Shown here piece by piece: positions 8,920-16,880 of a DNA stretch of 47,987 nucleotides. Source of the stretch: Alkalidesulfovibrio alkalitolerans DSM 16529. GTDB lineage: Bacteria; Desulfobacterota; Desulfovibrionia; Desulfovibrionales; Desulfovibrionaceae. Position numbers and translations under genes: made by a program. The number at the start of each line of letters is the position of its first letter. Position 1 is the first letter of the stretch. The notes below the pieces were generated by a model. The model had not been told where the DNA came from. It did no database searches and saw nothing but the letters and a program-made list of their open reading frames with translations. The stretch lies in NCBI RefSeq assembly GCF_000422245.1, contig NZ_ATHI01000010.1, positions 1 through 47,987 on the forward strand, written 5' to 3'.

Positions 8920-10236
8920 ATGGCCGCCCCGCGCATCCCCCCTGCTCGCGCGGCCGCATTGCACGTGCTGCGGGCCTGCCTGCGCGAAGGTCAGGATCTG
9001 CAGCCCGCGCTTGACGAGACCGTGCGCGGCCTCTCCCTGGACCAGCGCGACGCGGCCCTTGCGGCCGAACTGTGCTACGGCTCGCTGCGTCTGCTGGCGC
9101 GTCTCGACGCCATGTGCGACGCCTTTCTGAAGGCTCCTGGCAAGATCCCCGCAAGGCTCCGCGACGCCCTGCGCGTGGCCGCCTATGAACTGCATTTCTG
9201 CGACCGCGTGCCCGACTACGCGGCCGTTGACTGGGCTGTGACCTTCGCGCGCTCCGTCTTCGGCAACGGCCTTGGCGGCCTGACCAACGCGGTCCTGCGC
9301 AACGTCGCGCGCCTTGGCGCGCAGGCCCACGACCCCGCCTTCTACCGCCAGGACGCGGCCTCGCACGCCGCCTTCCTGGCCCGCTTCTGGTCCTGTCCGG
9401 AGTGGATCGTCAGCCTGTGGCTCACGCAGTACGGCGAGGAAGGCGCGCTCGACTACCTGAAGGCCCAGGCCGCGCCCGCGCCGCTCGGCCTCCGCGTCAA
9501 CGCGCGTCGCGAGGGCCATGCCGCGCTTTGCGACGAACTCGCGGCCCGGCCCGGCCTCTTGCTGCGCGACGATTTTTGCCTGGCATTCGCACCGGGCAGC
9601 CTGCCGCTGCGCGAGATCGAGACGCATCTGGCGCAGGGTAGGCTCTCGCGCCAAAGCGCTGCCGCGCAGGCAGCCATGCACGGCCTCGATTGCCTGGAGT
9701 GGGAAAGCGGCGGCGACTCGGCGATCTGGGACGCCTGCGCCGGACGCGGCGGCAAAACCCTGCTTTTGGCCGAACAGGGGCGCGCCCCGCTACTCGCCTC
9801 GGACGTCAGTCTGCGCCGCATAGCCGCCCTGCCCGGCGAATGTCGGCGGCTGGGGCTGCCCCGCATACCCGCCTTGCTCTGCCAGGCCGAAGAGCCTCCC
9901 TTGCGCGGCTGGCGCGGGACCATCCTTCTTGACGCGCCCTGCTCGGGCCTTGGCGTGCTCTCCCGGCGGCCGGACAGTAAATGGAAACGCACACCCGCCG
10001 AATGCGCCGGACTCGCGCGGCTGCAACGCCACATCCTCGAATCCGCCCTCGATCTCGTGGATTCCGGCGGCCGCGTGGTCTATCTGACCTGCACCCTGAA
10101 CAGGAAAGAAAACCAGGACGTGGTCCACGCCCTGCTGCGGCAGCGGCCGGACGTGCGCGAGGAGATCGCCTACGTCACACCGCCGGACGGACCTTTCGGG
10201 GAATTCTTCTTCGGCGTCACGCTGCGAAAAGACTAA
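8920..10236 (+). CDS. rsmB: 16S rRNA (cytosine-967-C5) methyltransferase
   Basis: A 438-residue SAM-dependent RNA methyltransferase. The N-terminal NusB-like RNA-binding domain covers about 1-140. The SAM-binding motif is DACAGRGGKTLLLAEQ. The two reactive cysteines of the RsmB/RsmF class are seen in LDAPCSGLG and YLTCTLNRKEN. The start at 8920 follows the DUF116 stop almost directly. It ends the + strand translation block, and its stop overlaps the stop of the convergent DUF1992 gene by a few bases. RsmB is preferred over RsmF because of the NusB-like front half. Confidence 0.93.
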   Translation: MAAPRIPPARAAALHVLRACLREGQDLQPALDETVRGLSLDQRDAALAAELCYGSLRLLARLDAMCDAFLKAPGKIPARLRDALRVAAYELHFCDRVPDYAAVDWAVTFARSVFGNGLGGLTNAVLRNVARLGAQAHDPAFYRQDAASHAAFLARFWSCPEWIVSLWLTQYGEEGALDYLKAQAAPAPLGLRVNARREGHAALCDELAARPGLLLRDDFCLAFAPGSLPLREIETHLAQGRLSRQSAAAQAAMHGLDCLEWESGGDSAIWDACAGRGGKTLLLAEQGRAPLLASDVSLRRIAALPGECRRLGLPRIPALLCQAEEPPLRGWRGTILLDAPCSGLGVLSRRPDSKWKRTPAECAGLARLQRHILESALDLVDSGGRVVYLTCTLNRKENQDVVHALLRQRPDVREEIAYVTPPDGPFGEFFFGVTLRKD

Positions 10237-10619
10237 TCCTTGAGTGCACTGGCCTGGGCCTGGACGCGCTCGGCCACTTTCAGTTCGTATCCATCGACCA
10301 GCAGTTTGGCAGGGCGCTTGCGCGCCTTGTTCATACGCATGATCAGGACGTCGAGCTTTTGCAGCCTGCCGTGCGCGGCGCGCTCGTCGTGACACGTGGC
10401 GAGCAGATCGCGCGTGGATTCGATGTCGCGGGGCGAGGCGTCCTCGGCCAGGTGACCCGAATTGCGCAACAGCGTGTAGGCCATGCGCAGATCCTCTGGA
10501 ACGCGAAAGTAGTCGTCGAGATCGAGCGGTCTGCCAGCGCCGGGCAGGTCGTCGAACTCGCCACGCTCACGCGCCACCCGGATGCGCTCCTCGGCCACGA
10601 TGGCGATGGCGGAAAACAT
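10233..10619 (-). CDS. DUF1992 (DnaJ-like C28) domain protein
   Basis: A 128-residue soluble protein. The start FSAIAIVAEERIRVARERGE and GEFDDLPGAGRPLDLDDYF (about 20-38) match the DUF1992 domain, which eukaryotes carry in DNAJC28 without a functional J domain. No HPD motif is present, so it is not itself a J-domain co-chaperone. Its ATG overlaps the TGA of the STAS gene (TGATG), which implies coupled translation. Molecular function is unknown. Confidence 0.85.
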   Translation of the reverse strand: MFSAIAIVAEERIRVARERGEFDDLPGAGRPLDLDDYFRVPEDLRMAYTLLRNSGHLAEDASPRDIESTRDLLATCHDERAAHGRLQKLDVLIMRMNKARKRPAKLLVDGYELKVAERVQAQASALKD

Positions 10620-10945
10620 CAGTTTCCGCCCTCTTCCAGGCCGAAGAACCGGCCGACCTGTGTGATCTGGAATATTTTGGCCACGAGCGGCGTGACTGCA
10701 GTGATGCGCATGCCGCGGCCCGAAGCATGCAGGGCCTTGCGAATCTCCAGGAGTGCGGCCAGGCCCGAACTGTCCATGTATTCCAGGGCACCGAGGTCTA
10801 GGACCAACTCGCCCGCGCTTTTGTCCACATGCGCACGGAGCGCGGCACGCACATCCTCATGCACGGTGGAGTCGATCTCGCCCGAGATGCGCAGGACGTC
10901 GCCCTCCTCGACCGCCCGCCACTTGCCCGCTGCGTTGTCTTCCAT
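10619..10945 (-). CDS. STAS domain anti-sigma factor antagonist
   Basis: A 108-residue single-domain protein. The segment LEYMDSSGLAALLEIRK is the SpoIIAA/RsbV signature; by alignment to SpoIIAA Ser58, the phosphorylated serine would be S59. Such proteins are switched off by a serine kinase and, when unphosphorylated, bind an anti-sigma factor or related partner. No kinase, phosphatase or sigma gene is beside it, so its partner lies elsewhere. A GGGAGG site precedes the ATG. It sits 40 bases downstream of parB on the same strand, with DUF1992 coupled after it. Confidence 0.92.
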   Translation of the reverse strand: MEDNAAGKWRAVEEGDVLRISGEIDSTVHEDVRAALRAHVDKSAGELVLDLGALEYMDSSGLAALLEIRKALHASGRGMRITAVTPLVAKIFQITQVGRFFGLEEGGN

Positions 10946-10985
10946 GGACGCCTCCCTTCCTGCGTTTGGCCGTCCGTCTTCCCGG

Positions 10986-11888
10986 CTAGTCCGAGAAGCG
11001 CCTGAGCAGGCCGTCCCGCTCCTCGCGGCTGCCGAAGTAGAAGCTGATGCGTCCGCGCTCTTCCTTGCCCGTGCAGGTCACTTTCACGCCGAACCTGCCG
11101 GTCAGTTCGGCCGCGAGGTCATCGAGCGACGGACTCTTCTCCCTGCCCGCCCCTTTGCGCTTGCCTGCGCCGATGCGCACCACCGCGCCCTCCTGGGGCA
11201 GCTCGCTGTTCTTCTTCCAGAACGCGGCCTGGGCCTCGGCTTGGCGAACGGAAAGACCGAAATGGGCGATGCGCTCCATGAGCGCAAGCTGCGCCTCCTG
11301 GTCGGCGATGGCCAGGATCGCCCGCGCGTGGCCCGCGCTAAGCCCGCCCTTGAGGATGTCTTCCTGAATGCTCTCCGGGAGACTTAAAAGGCGCAGGGCG
11401 TTGGCCACGGCAGGCCTACTCTTGCCCACGCGATTGGCCAACTCCTCCTGGGAGAGGGAAAGGCGCTCCTGAAGCTCGCGCAAGCCCCTCGCCTCCTCAA
11501 TAGGATTCAGATCCTCGCGCTGCAGGTTCTCGATGAGGGCGATGGCCAGACTCTCTTCATCGTCCAGATTCCGTATCATGGCCGGGATCTCGGTCAGGCC
11601 CGCCATTTGCGACGCGCGCCAACGGCGCTCGCCAGCCACGAGTTCGTATTCGTCGTGCTTGCCGCCCGGCATGCGTCGTACGAGAATGGGCTGCAAGACC
11701 CCTTGCGTCTTGATCGAACGCGCCAGATCCTTCAGTCCTTCGGGGTCGAAGGTGCGGCGCGGCTGTTGCGGGTTGGGGAAGATGGACGTGATGGGCAGCC
11801 GCCTCACATCGGTCGTTCCGACCTCCTGGGCTGCTCCACCGAGCAGCGCGTCAAGCCCCCTGCCAAGTCCACGCGACGGTTCCGGCAT
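10986..11888 (-). CDS. parB: Chromosome partitioning protein ParB
   Basis: A 300-residue DNA-binding CTPase that loads at parS and spreads along DNA. The N-terminus has GLGRGLDALLGG. The CTP-binding box is GERRWRAS (about 87-94), the second box is ENLQREDLNP (about 120-129), and a helix-turn-helix follows (LSQEELANRVGKSRPAVANAL). The C-terminal dimerisation region ends SFYFGSREERDGLLRRFSD. AAGGAGAG precedes the ATG. Unusually, parA is not directly upstream: a + strand zinc-ribbon gene lies between them, so parB needs its own promoter in 11889-12009 or read-through from parA. Confidence 0.97.
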   Translation of the reverse strand: MPEPSRGLGRGLDALLGGAAQEVGTTDVRRLPITSIFPNPQQPRRTFDPEGLKDLARSIKTQGVLQPILVRRMPGGKHDEYELVAGERRWRASQMAGLTEIPAMIRNLDDEESLAIALIENLQREDLNPIEEARGLRELQERLSLSQEELANRVGKSRPAVANALRLLSLPESIQEDILKGGLSAGHARAILAIADQEAQLALMERIAHFGLSVRQAEAQAAFWKKNSELPQEGAVVRIGAGKRKGAGREKSPSLDDLAAELTGRFGVKVTCTGKEERGRISFYFGSREERDGLLRRFSD

Positions 11889-11920
11889 GTTCTCTCTCCT
11901 TCACGCCTGGCGGCGATTTC

Positions 11921-11948
11921 TTGACTCTTGGCGAATGTGCCCTATGTT
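11921..11948 (+). promoter_or_regulatory. Sigma-70-like promoter for the zinc-ribbon gene
   Basis: TTGACT (11921-11926) and TATGTT (11943-11948) are 16 bases apart, in the gap between divergent parB and the zinc-ribbon gene. The start codon lies about 60 bases further on. The -35 matches five of six consensus bases and the -10 four of six. Confidence 0.5.
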
Positions 11949-12009
11949 CCAGCACGAGCCGTGGCAACACAGCAGCCACGACGTCATTACACCGATCAAG
12001 GAGCACACC

Positions 12010-12459
12010 GTGAACATCGAAAATCCCTATCTTGCCCTGTACGACGCCAGCGGCGCGCTCAAGGGCGTTCTGGTCAGCCCTGAGATGTGGACAGCCTTGG
12101 AGCCACACGCCCTGAAAATTCTCGGCGAAACCGAGACGGAACCCGAGCTGCCCGAGCCCATGGCCGATCTTGAGACCCTGCTGAGCTTCTGGGACTTCAA
12201 ATATCCCTATTCCGCCGAGGCTCGCTGCGAGACTTGCGGCGCAGCGACCACCGACTGGCGCGCCGACGAGCCCCGAAAGTTTCGCCTCGCGACCGCAACC
12301 CTGGCTGGGATGGTGACCCTGACCTGCAGCCACTGCAAGACGAGGATCATCCACCGCCATTTCAAGGATCGCGTAACCGTCGAAACCAAGCCCTATTGCG
12401 AACAGAAAGATCCCAAGCTCAATGCGGTCTACGGTGACAAGCGCCAGTACTTCACCTGA
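12010..12459 (+). CDS. Zinc-ribbon protein of unknown function inside the par locus
   Basis: A 149-residue protein. The GTG at 12010 is chosen because AAGGAG stands six bases ahead of it; the longer ATG-started frame overlaps parB and lacks a ribosome site. Two CxxC pairs, C73/C76 (CETCG) and C106/C109 (CSHCK), are spaced like a zinc ribbon with a strand-rich insert. The N-terminal 60 residues (NPYLALYDASGALKGVLVS) look like a small separate domain. The tail is charged. I do not recognise a named family. It has its own promoter-like sequence and a strong terminator, and is read opposite to parA and parB. A role in segregation is possible only by location. Confidence 0.82.
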   Translation: MNIENPYLALYDASGALKGVLVSPEMWTALEPHALKILGETETEPELPEPMADLETLLSFWDFKYPYSAEARCETCGAATTDWRADEPRKFRLATATLAGMVTLTCSHCKTRIIHRHFKDRVTVETKPYCEQKDPKLNAVYGDKRQYFT

Positions 12460-12513
12460 TCCTGGTCGGATCGCCTCCGGCCCTATCCGACCCCACCAGA
12501 ACACCTGTTCCAT

Positions 12514-12538
12514 AAGCCCGCCGCCCTGCGGGCTTTTT
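12514..12538 (+). terminator. Rho-independent terminator after the zinc-ribbon gene
   Basis: AGCCCGC (12515-12521) and GCGGGCT (12528-12534) form a seven-pair stem with a six-base loop, followed by a run of T. It lies between the convergent zinc-ribbon and parA genes and is oriented for the former. Confidence 0.85.
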
Positions 12539-12551
12539 CATTGCCCGGCGC

Positions 12552-13325
12552 TTAAACGGTCCCAGCCTTGCGGCGCACGACCTCTTGCGCCAATTGCAGA
12601 TAGGCGGTCGCCCCCACGGACTTTATGTCGTAGGAGATCACCGGCTTGCCAAAGCTCGGCGCCTCGGAGAGCCGGACGTTGCGTGGCACCACGGTGTCGA
12701 AGAGGAAATTCGGGAGGGTGCGGCGCACCTCGTTCTTGACCTGTCCCGAAAGACGATTGCGCTTGTCATACATCGTCAGGACGACGCCGAGAAGCGCGAG
12801 CGTCGGGTTCAGTCTGCGCCGCACGAGCGTGAAGGTCTTCAGGAGCTGGGCGATTCCCTCCATGGCGTAGTACTCGCACTGCAAGGGAATGAGCAGCTCC
12901 GTGGCCGCGCACAGGGCGTTGACCGTGAGCAGCCCGAGCGACGGCGGGCAGTCCAGGATGATGAAGTCGAAGTCCCTGGAAACCGACTCCATGAGGTCGC
13001 GCAGGTAAAACTCGCGGCCGAGCTTGTCGGCCAACTCCAACTCCGCGCCGACGAGATCCTGTGAGGACGGGATGATGGACAGAAAGGGAAGCGCCGTGGG
13101 CACGATGGCCTGAGTCCCTTTCTCCGGCTGGAACAGCACCGAGTAGAGGTTGAGGTTGCCGTCCTCGGCGTAAGTTCCAAGACCGCTTGATGCGTTGGCC
13201 TGTGGATCGCAATCGACCAGCAGCACCCGCTTCTCCATGACCGCGAGACAGGCCGCAAGATTGACGGCCGTCGTGGTCTTGCCCACTCCACCCTTCTGGT
13301 TCGCGATGACTATCTGTCGTGCCAT
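12552..13325 (-). CDS. parA: Chromosome partitioning ATPase ParA
   Basis: A 257-residue MinD/ParA-type ATPase, Soj-like and lacking the N-terminal DNA-binding extension of plasmid type Ia ParA. The deviant Walker A box is KGGVGKTTT (11-19) with both lysines. LLVDCDPQANASSGLG and FIILDCPPSLGLLT are the following conserved boxes. It drives movement of ParB-parS complexes. Its leader holds a hairpin (13353-13379) and the parS site (13388-13407), so ParB binding there could also control parA expression. It ends convergent to the zinc-ribbon gene. Confidence 0.97.
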   Translation of the reverse strand: MARQIVIANQKGGVGKTTTAVNLAACLAVMEKRVLLVDCDPQANASSGLGTYAEDGNLNLYSVLFQPEKGTQAIVPTALPFLSIIPSSQDLVGAELELADKLGREFYLRDLMESVSRDFDFIILDCPPSLGLLTVNALCAATELLIPLQCEYYAMEGIAQLLKTFTLVRRRLNPTLALLGVVLTMYDKRNRLSGQVKNEVRRTLPNFLFDTVVPRNVRLSEAPSFGKPVISYDIKSVGATAYLQLAQEVVRRKAGTV

Positions 13326-13352
13326 GGATCAGTCCACCGTACTCCTTGGGCT

Positions 13353-13379
13353 TGCGCCCTTTTCGCCCCTAAGGGCGCA
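13353..13379 (-). promoter_or_regulatory. Hairpin in the parA leader
   Basis: TGCGCCCTT (13353-13361) and AAGGGCGCA (13371-13379) are perfect nine-base arms around a nine-base loop. It lies between parS and the parA start, with no T-run after it. It could be a leader RNA structure or a protein site. Confidence 0.45.
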
Positions 13380-13387
13380 TACGCGTT

Positions 13388-13407
13388 CATGTTTCACGTG
13401 AAACATG
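13388..13407. promoter_or_regulatory. parS: parS centromere site
   Basis: The 16-base sequence TGTTTCACGTGAAACA (13390-13405) matches the widely conserved chromosomal parS consensus exactly, and the palindrome extends to 20 bases (13388-13407). It stands about 60 bases upstream of parA. ParB of the type encoded at 10986-11888 is known to bind this sequence. parS sites usually cluster near the replication origin, so this window may be origin-proximal; no origin is visible in it. Confidence 0.95.
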
Positions 13408-13504
13408 CGGCTGGGGCCGAGGCAAGTACTCGATGGACAAATCTCTAGCCCTATCGGCGTTCCATGAAAAGAGGAAAAGCTGCAAAAAATGAAATAAAAA
13501 ATAA

Positions 13505-13529
13505 AAAAGCCCGGCATGGCCGGGCTTTT
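13505..13529. terminator. Bidirectional-looking terminator between parS and the epimerase gene
   Basis: AAAAGCCCGGC (13505-13515) and GCCGGGCTTTT (13519-13529) form an eleven-pair stem with a three-base loop. On the - strand it is followed by a T-rich tract, so it terminates the epimerase transcript; the + strand has four T in the arm. Confidence 0.85.
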
Positions 13530-13557
13530 GAAAAAACATTGATGCGGATCGTTCAAG

Positions 13558-14565
13558 TCAACAGTTGTAGTATTCGCGATACCAGGCAACGAAGTTGGCA
13601 ATACCGGTTTCAATTGTCGTGCTGGGCTTAAAGCCGACATCGCGGATCAAGTCGTCAACGTCGGCATAAGTAGCAGGAACATCGCCGGGCTGCATGTCCA
13701 TGTAGTTTTTGATCGCCTTCGCTCCCAATTGCTCTTCCAGGACTTCTATGTAGCGCTCAAGCTCGACGCAGTTGTTGTTGCCGATGTTGTAGATTTTATA
13801 AGGTGCCGGGCTGGAGGAAGGATCAGGCGAAAGGCTCGACCATTCGTCATTCGGCGTCGGGGCTTTGAGCATAACCCGAACAACGCCCTCGATGATGTCA
13901 TCAATATACGTGAAGTCGCGTTTCATTTTTCCATGATTGAAAACGTTGATGGGAGTTCCTTCGAGAATTCCCTTGGTGAAAAGAAAAAGTGCCATGTCCG
14001 GGCGACCCCAAGGTCCGTAGACCGTGAAAAAACGAAGCCCGGTGCAAGGGAGCTTAAAAAGATAGCTGTAGGAATGCGCCATGAGTTCGTTCGCCTTCTT
14101 CGAGGCGGCGTACAAACTGATGGGATGGTCCACGTTGTCGTGAACGCTGAAGGGCATCTTGGTGTTCAGGCCGTAGACCGAGCTTGAGGAAGCGAAGACC
14201 AGATGCTTGACGCCCGTGTGCCGACAGCCTTCGAGAATATGCCCAAAGCCGTTGATGTTGGCGTTGATGTACGATTTGGGATTGATGAGGCTGTAGCGTA
14301 CGCCCGCTTGGGCGGCCAGGTTGACCACGTAATCGAATGAATGGGCCTTGAACAGCGTCGCCACCCCCGACTCGTCGTTCAAATCCACATTGACGAACGT
14401 GAAGGCCTTGTTCGCCTGAAGGCGGGCCAAGCGGGCCTTTTTGAGATTGACGTCGTAGTAGTCGGTCAGGGCGTCGAGCCCGACGACCTCGAAGCCGTCA
14501 GCCAACAGACGCGCTGAGAGATGATAACCAATGAAGCCGGCGGCTCCGGTGACAAGTACTTTCAT
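13558..14565 (-). CDS. NAD-dependent epimerase, UDP-glucuronate 4-epimerase type
   Basis: A 335-residue short-chain dehydrogenase/reductase. The NAD-binding motif is TGAAGFIG (6-13) and the catalytic pair is in SLYAASKKANELMAHSYS. Blocks such as FASSSSVYGLN and TVYGPWGRPDMALF closely match the UDP-glucuronate/galacturonate 4-epimerase group, which makes precursors for capsule or O-antigen. The ATG at 14565 has AGGA upstream. Its base composition is visibly less GC-rich than neighbouring genes, and it sits alone between a terminator and a strong hairpin, which hints at acquisition. The exact sugar substrate is inferred. Confidence 0.88.
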   Translation of the reverse strand: MKVLVTGAAGFIGYHLSARLLADGFEVVGLDALTDYYDVNLKKARLARLQANKAFTFVNVDLNDESGVATLFKAHSFDYVVNLAAQAGVRYSLINPKSYINANINGFGHILEGCRHTGVKHLVFASSSSVYGLNTKMPFSVHDNVDHPISLYAASKKANELMAHSYSYLFKLPCTGLRFFTVYGPWGRPDMALFLFTKGILEGTPINVFNHGKMKRDFTYIDDIIEGVVRVMLKAPTPNDEWSSLSPDPSSSPAPYKIYNIGNNNCVELERYIEVLEEQLGAKAIKNYMDMQPGDVPATYADVDDLIRDVGFKPSTTIETGIANFVAWYREYYNC

Positions 14566-14588
14566 GTGGCGATCCTGGAAAACGATTT

Positions 14589-14632
14589 CGCGCGCGGGGC
14601 GAACGGACGATTCGTGTCCGTCCCCGCGCGCG
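14589..14632 (-). terminator. Very stable stem-loop downstream of the slipin gene
   Basis: Outer arms CGCGCGCGGGG (14589-14599) and CCCCGCGCGCG (14622-14632) and inner arms ACGGAC (14603-14608) and GTCCGT (14616-14621) give 17 pairs with a three-base bulge. On the - strand it follows the slipin stop and is succeeded by only a broken T tract, so it is terminator-like rather than canonical. Confidence 0.5.
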
Positions 14633-14670
14633 TAAAAAGTATAGCCCAAAACGAAGCGCTGCGCCAGTCT

Positions 14671-15408
14671 CTAGGGCTTCATGGCCATGCGCAAGAGGTC
14701 GAGAGGGACGGGTATGACCGTCGCTGCCTTGCTCTCGGAAGACATCTCTCGCAAGGTCTGCAGGTAGCGAAGCTGCAGGGCCTGGGGGGACTCGGCGATG
14801 ATCTTGGCGGCCTGGGTCAGCTTGTCCGCGGCCTGAAACTCGCCCTCGGCGGCGATGACCTTGGCGCGCCGTTCGCGTTCGGCTTCGGCCTGCTTGGCCA
14901 TGGCGCGCTGCATCTCCTGCGGGAGGTCGATGTACTTCACCTCGACCGTCGTGACCTTGATGCCCCAGGGATCGGTGTGCTTGTCCAATATGTCCTGGAT
15001 GCGCTGGTTGACCTCCTCGCGATGTGCGAGGAGATCATCGAGCTCCACTCCTCCGCAGACGCTGCGCAGCGTGGTTTGGGCGAGTTGCGACGTGGCAAAG
15101 ATGAAGTCCTCGACCTCTATGATCGACTTCACAGGATCAACGACGCGGAAATACACGACCGCGTTGACCTTTACGCTGACGTTGTCACGGGTGATGACGT
15201 CCTGGTGCGGAACGTCGAGCGTCACGATGCGTAGCGAGACACGGGTCATCTTGTCGATCACCGGGATGAGCAGAATCAGTCCCGGCCCCTTGGCCTTGAT
15301 GACCCGACCGAGGCGGAAGATGACCCCTCGTTCGTACTCGTTGAGCACGCGCAGGGCGCTCATGAGCAGGAACAAGACAATGGCCGCAATGGGAAGAACG
15401 GAAATCAT
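14671..15408 (-). CDS. Slipin (stomatin/prohibitin family protein)
   Basis: A 245-residue membrane protein: one hydrophobic N-terminal segment (2-20), then the SPFH domain starting [21 protein letters not shown], and an alanine/glutamate-rich coiled coil (about 175-220) that supports oligomers. GGAGG precedes the ATG at 15408. It is 17 bases downstream of the NfeD protease gene. Slipin and NfeD genes are commonly paired in bacteria; in Pyrococcus the NfeD protease cleaves the stomatin partner. The role is probably membrane microdomain organisation or membrane protein quality control. Confidence 0.92.
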   Translation of the reverse strand: MISVLPIAAIVLFLLMSALRVLNEYERGVIFRLGRVIKAKGPGLILLIPVIDKMTRVSLRIVTLDVPHQDVITRDNVSVKVNAVVYFRVVDPVKSIIEVEDFIFATSQLAQTTLRSVCGGVELDDLLAHREEVNQRIQDILDKHTDPWGIKVTTVEVKYIDLPQEMQRAMAKQAEAERERRAKVIAAEGEFQAADKLTQAAKIIAESPQALQLRYLQTLREMSSESKAATVIPVPLDLLRMAMKP

Positions 15409-15425
15409 ACACACCTCCGTGAAGT

Positions 15426-16814
15426 TCAGTTGACCGGGCCGTGGCCGGAATCCGTGTGCGCCTCGAGCATGACCTCGAGGGTCAGGCTCTCGGCCCGGAT
15501 CACCCGGACGACGTCGCCTGCGGAATATTCCAGATTGTCTGCGGAGACGGCGCTCCACAGCTCTCCATGAACGAGGATGGAGCCGCGGTTGCCGCTCCAG
15601 CGCTGGACCACGCCGCGCGCCCCGACCATGCCTTCGAGCCCACCGACTGGCTTCTCGTGATGCGCCTTGGCGGTAAGCCAGACGGCCAGGCCAAGCAGCG
15701 CTGAGACTCCGGCCACGGTGACGATGACGGTCATCTGGTCCACCTGGGCCCCCTCCCCTGCCCTAAAAAGGATCGTGGAGCCAACGAAAAGGGACACCAC
15801 GCCCGCGACGGACAACAAGCCGTAACTCGTGACGTGCACTTCGAGCAGGAACAAAACGACTCCGAAAAGCAGCAACACTAGGCCAGCCACGTTGGTTGGC
15901 AGGACCGACATGGCGTAAAGCCCGAGCAACAGGCACAGCCCGCCGAGAACGCCGGGAAACACCGCTCCGGGCGACGTCAGTTCGAAGAAGAGCCCTGCCA
16001 TGCCGCCCAGCAGGAGGAGGTAGGCGATTTGCGGGTCCAATAGCCAGGAAAGGACCGAATGCCGAAAACCTGGTTCATGAATCTCGACGCGGGCGTCAGA
16101 GGGCGAAAACTTGATTGTCTGTCCGGCAAAGGGAATGCCCCGAGAACCTGTTTGTTCGAGCAGATCCAAGGTGTCCTCAGCCAGAAAGTCCACCACTTTG
16201 AGCAGCGCGGCTTCTTGCGCGGTGATGCTCTCGGCCTCGCGCACGGCGCGTTCGTACCAATCTACGTTGCGTCCTCGTGACTGGGCGACACTGCGCACGA
16301 AACTGAGGATGTCGTTCATGATCTTGGCCGCCATGGTCTGATCGACATCCTCGCCGTCCATTTTCACGGGTGTGGCCGCGCCGATGGTGGACTGCGGGTG
16401 CATGACCGCGACGTGCGACGCCGCGACGAGAAAGACCCCGGCCGAGGTCGCCCTGGCCCCTGCGGGGGCGACATGCACGGCCACAGGCAAGGGCGCGTTC
16501 AGGATGGTCATGACCATGTCGCGCATGGCCTGCACGGTTCCACCGGGAGTATCAAGGCGCACCACGAGCAACGCGGCCCCGTCATCCACGGCGGCGCGCA
16601 ACGCGTCGGAAAGGAGATCGCTTTGGGCGGGGCTGATGCCCCCCTTGATGGTCACCTCGCGGACCAGAAAACTCTCTCCATTGGTCTGCGGGGCGGCGCG
16701 GGACAAAGAAAGGGGCAGAAGGAGGAAGCCCAGGGCGAGAAGGACGAGTGGCCACGCCGCAAGAATGCGGAGACGGGTACGGCAGGGGAAGGAAAGGGAG
16801 CGATTTTTCTCCAT
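15426..16814 (-). CDS. NfeD-family membrane serine protease (long form)
   Basis: A 462-residue protein. It has a signal/anchor segment (about 16-40), a ClpP-like protease domain (about 48-250), four to five membrane segments (about 255-395) and a C-terminal OB-like NfeD soluble domain. A catalytic Ser is seen at S124 in [10 protein letters not shown], and K164 (MAAKIMND), forty residues on, is in the right place for the Ser-Lys dyad of the Pyrococcus 1510-N enzyme. The ATG at 16814 has AGGAAG upstream. The partner slipin follows directly. Confidence 0.92.
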   Translation of the reverse strand: MEKNRSLSFPCRTRLRILAAWPLVLLALGFLLLPLSLSRAAPQTNGESFLVREVTIKGGISPAQSDLLSDALRAAVDDGAALLVVRLDTPGGTVQAMRDMVMTILNAPLPVAVHVAPAGARATSAGVFLVAASHVAVMHPQSTIGAATPVKMDGEDVDQTMAAKIMNDILSFVRSVAQSRGRNVDWYERAVREAESITAQEAALLKVVDFLAEDTLDLLEQTGSRGIPFAGQTIKFSPSDARVEIHEPGFRHSVLSWLLDPQIAYLLLLGGMAGLFFELTSPGAVFPGVLGGLCLLLGLYAMSVLPTNVAGLVLLLFGVVLFLLEVHVTSYGLLSVAGVVSLFVGSTILFRAGEGAQVDQMTVIVTVAGVSALLGLAVWLTAKAHHEKPVGGLEGMVGARGVVQRWSGNRGSILVHGELWSAVSADNLEYSAGDVVRVIRAESLTLEVMLEAHTDSGHGPVN

Positions 16815-16880
16815 GATCTTCCTGTATCGCAGGAGCCATGGACTCGGCAAGGCAAATTGCCAAAGCGATGCCGTGCGGGT

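Noticed and set aside
10986-13407. The par locus as part of an integrated plasmid
   Set aside because: ParA and ParB are of the chromosomal Soj/Spo0J type with a chromosomal parS, and no plasmid genes are nearby.
13329-13640. A 103-codon frame containing MFHVKH next to parA
   Set aside because: The peptide is the translation of the parS palindrome and terminator DNA; it is a common artefact at par loci.
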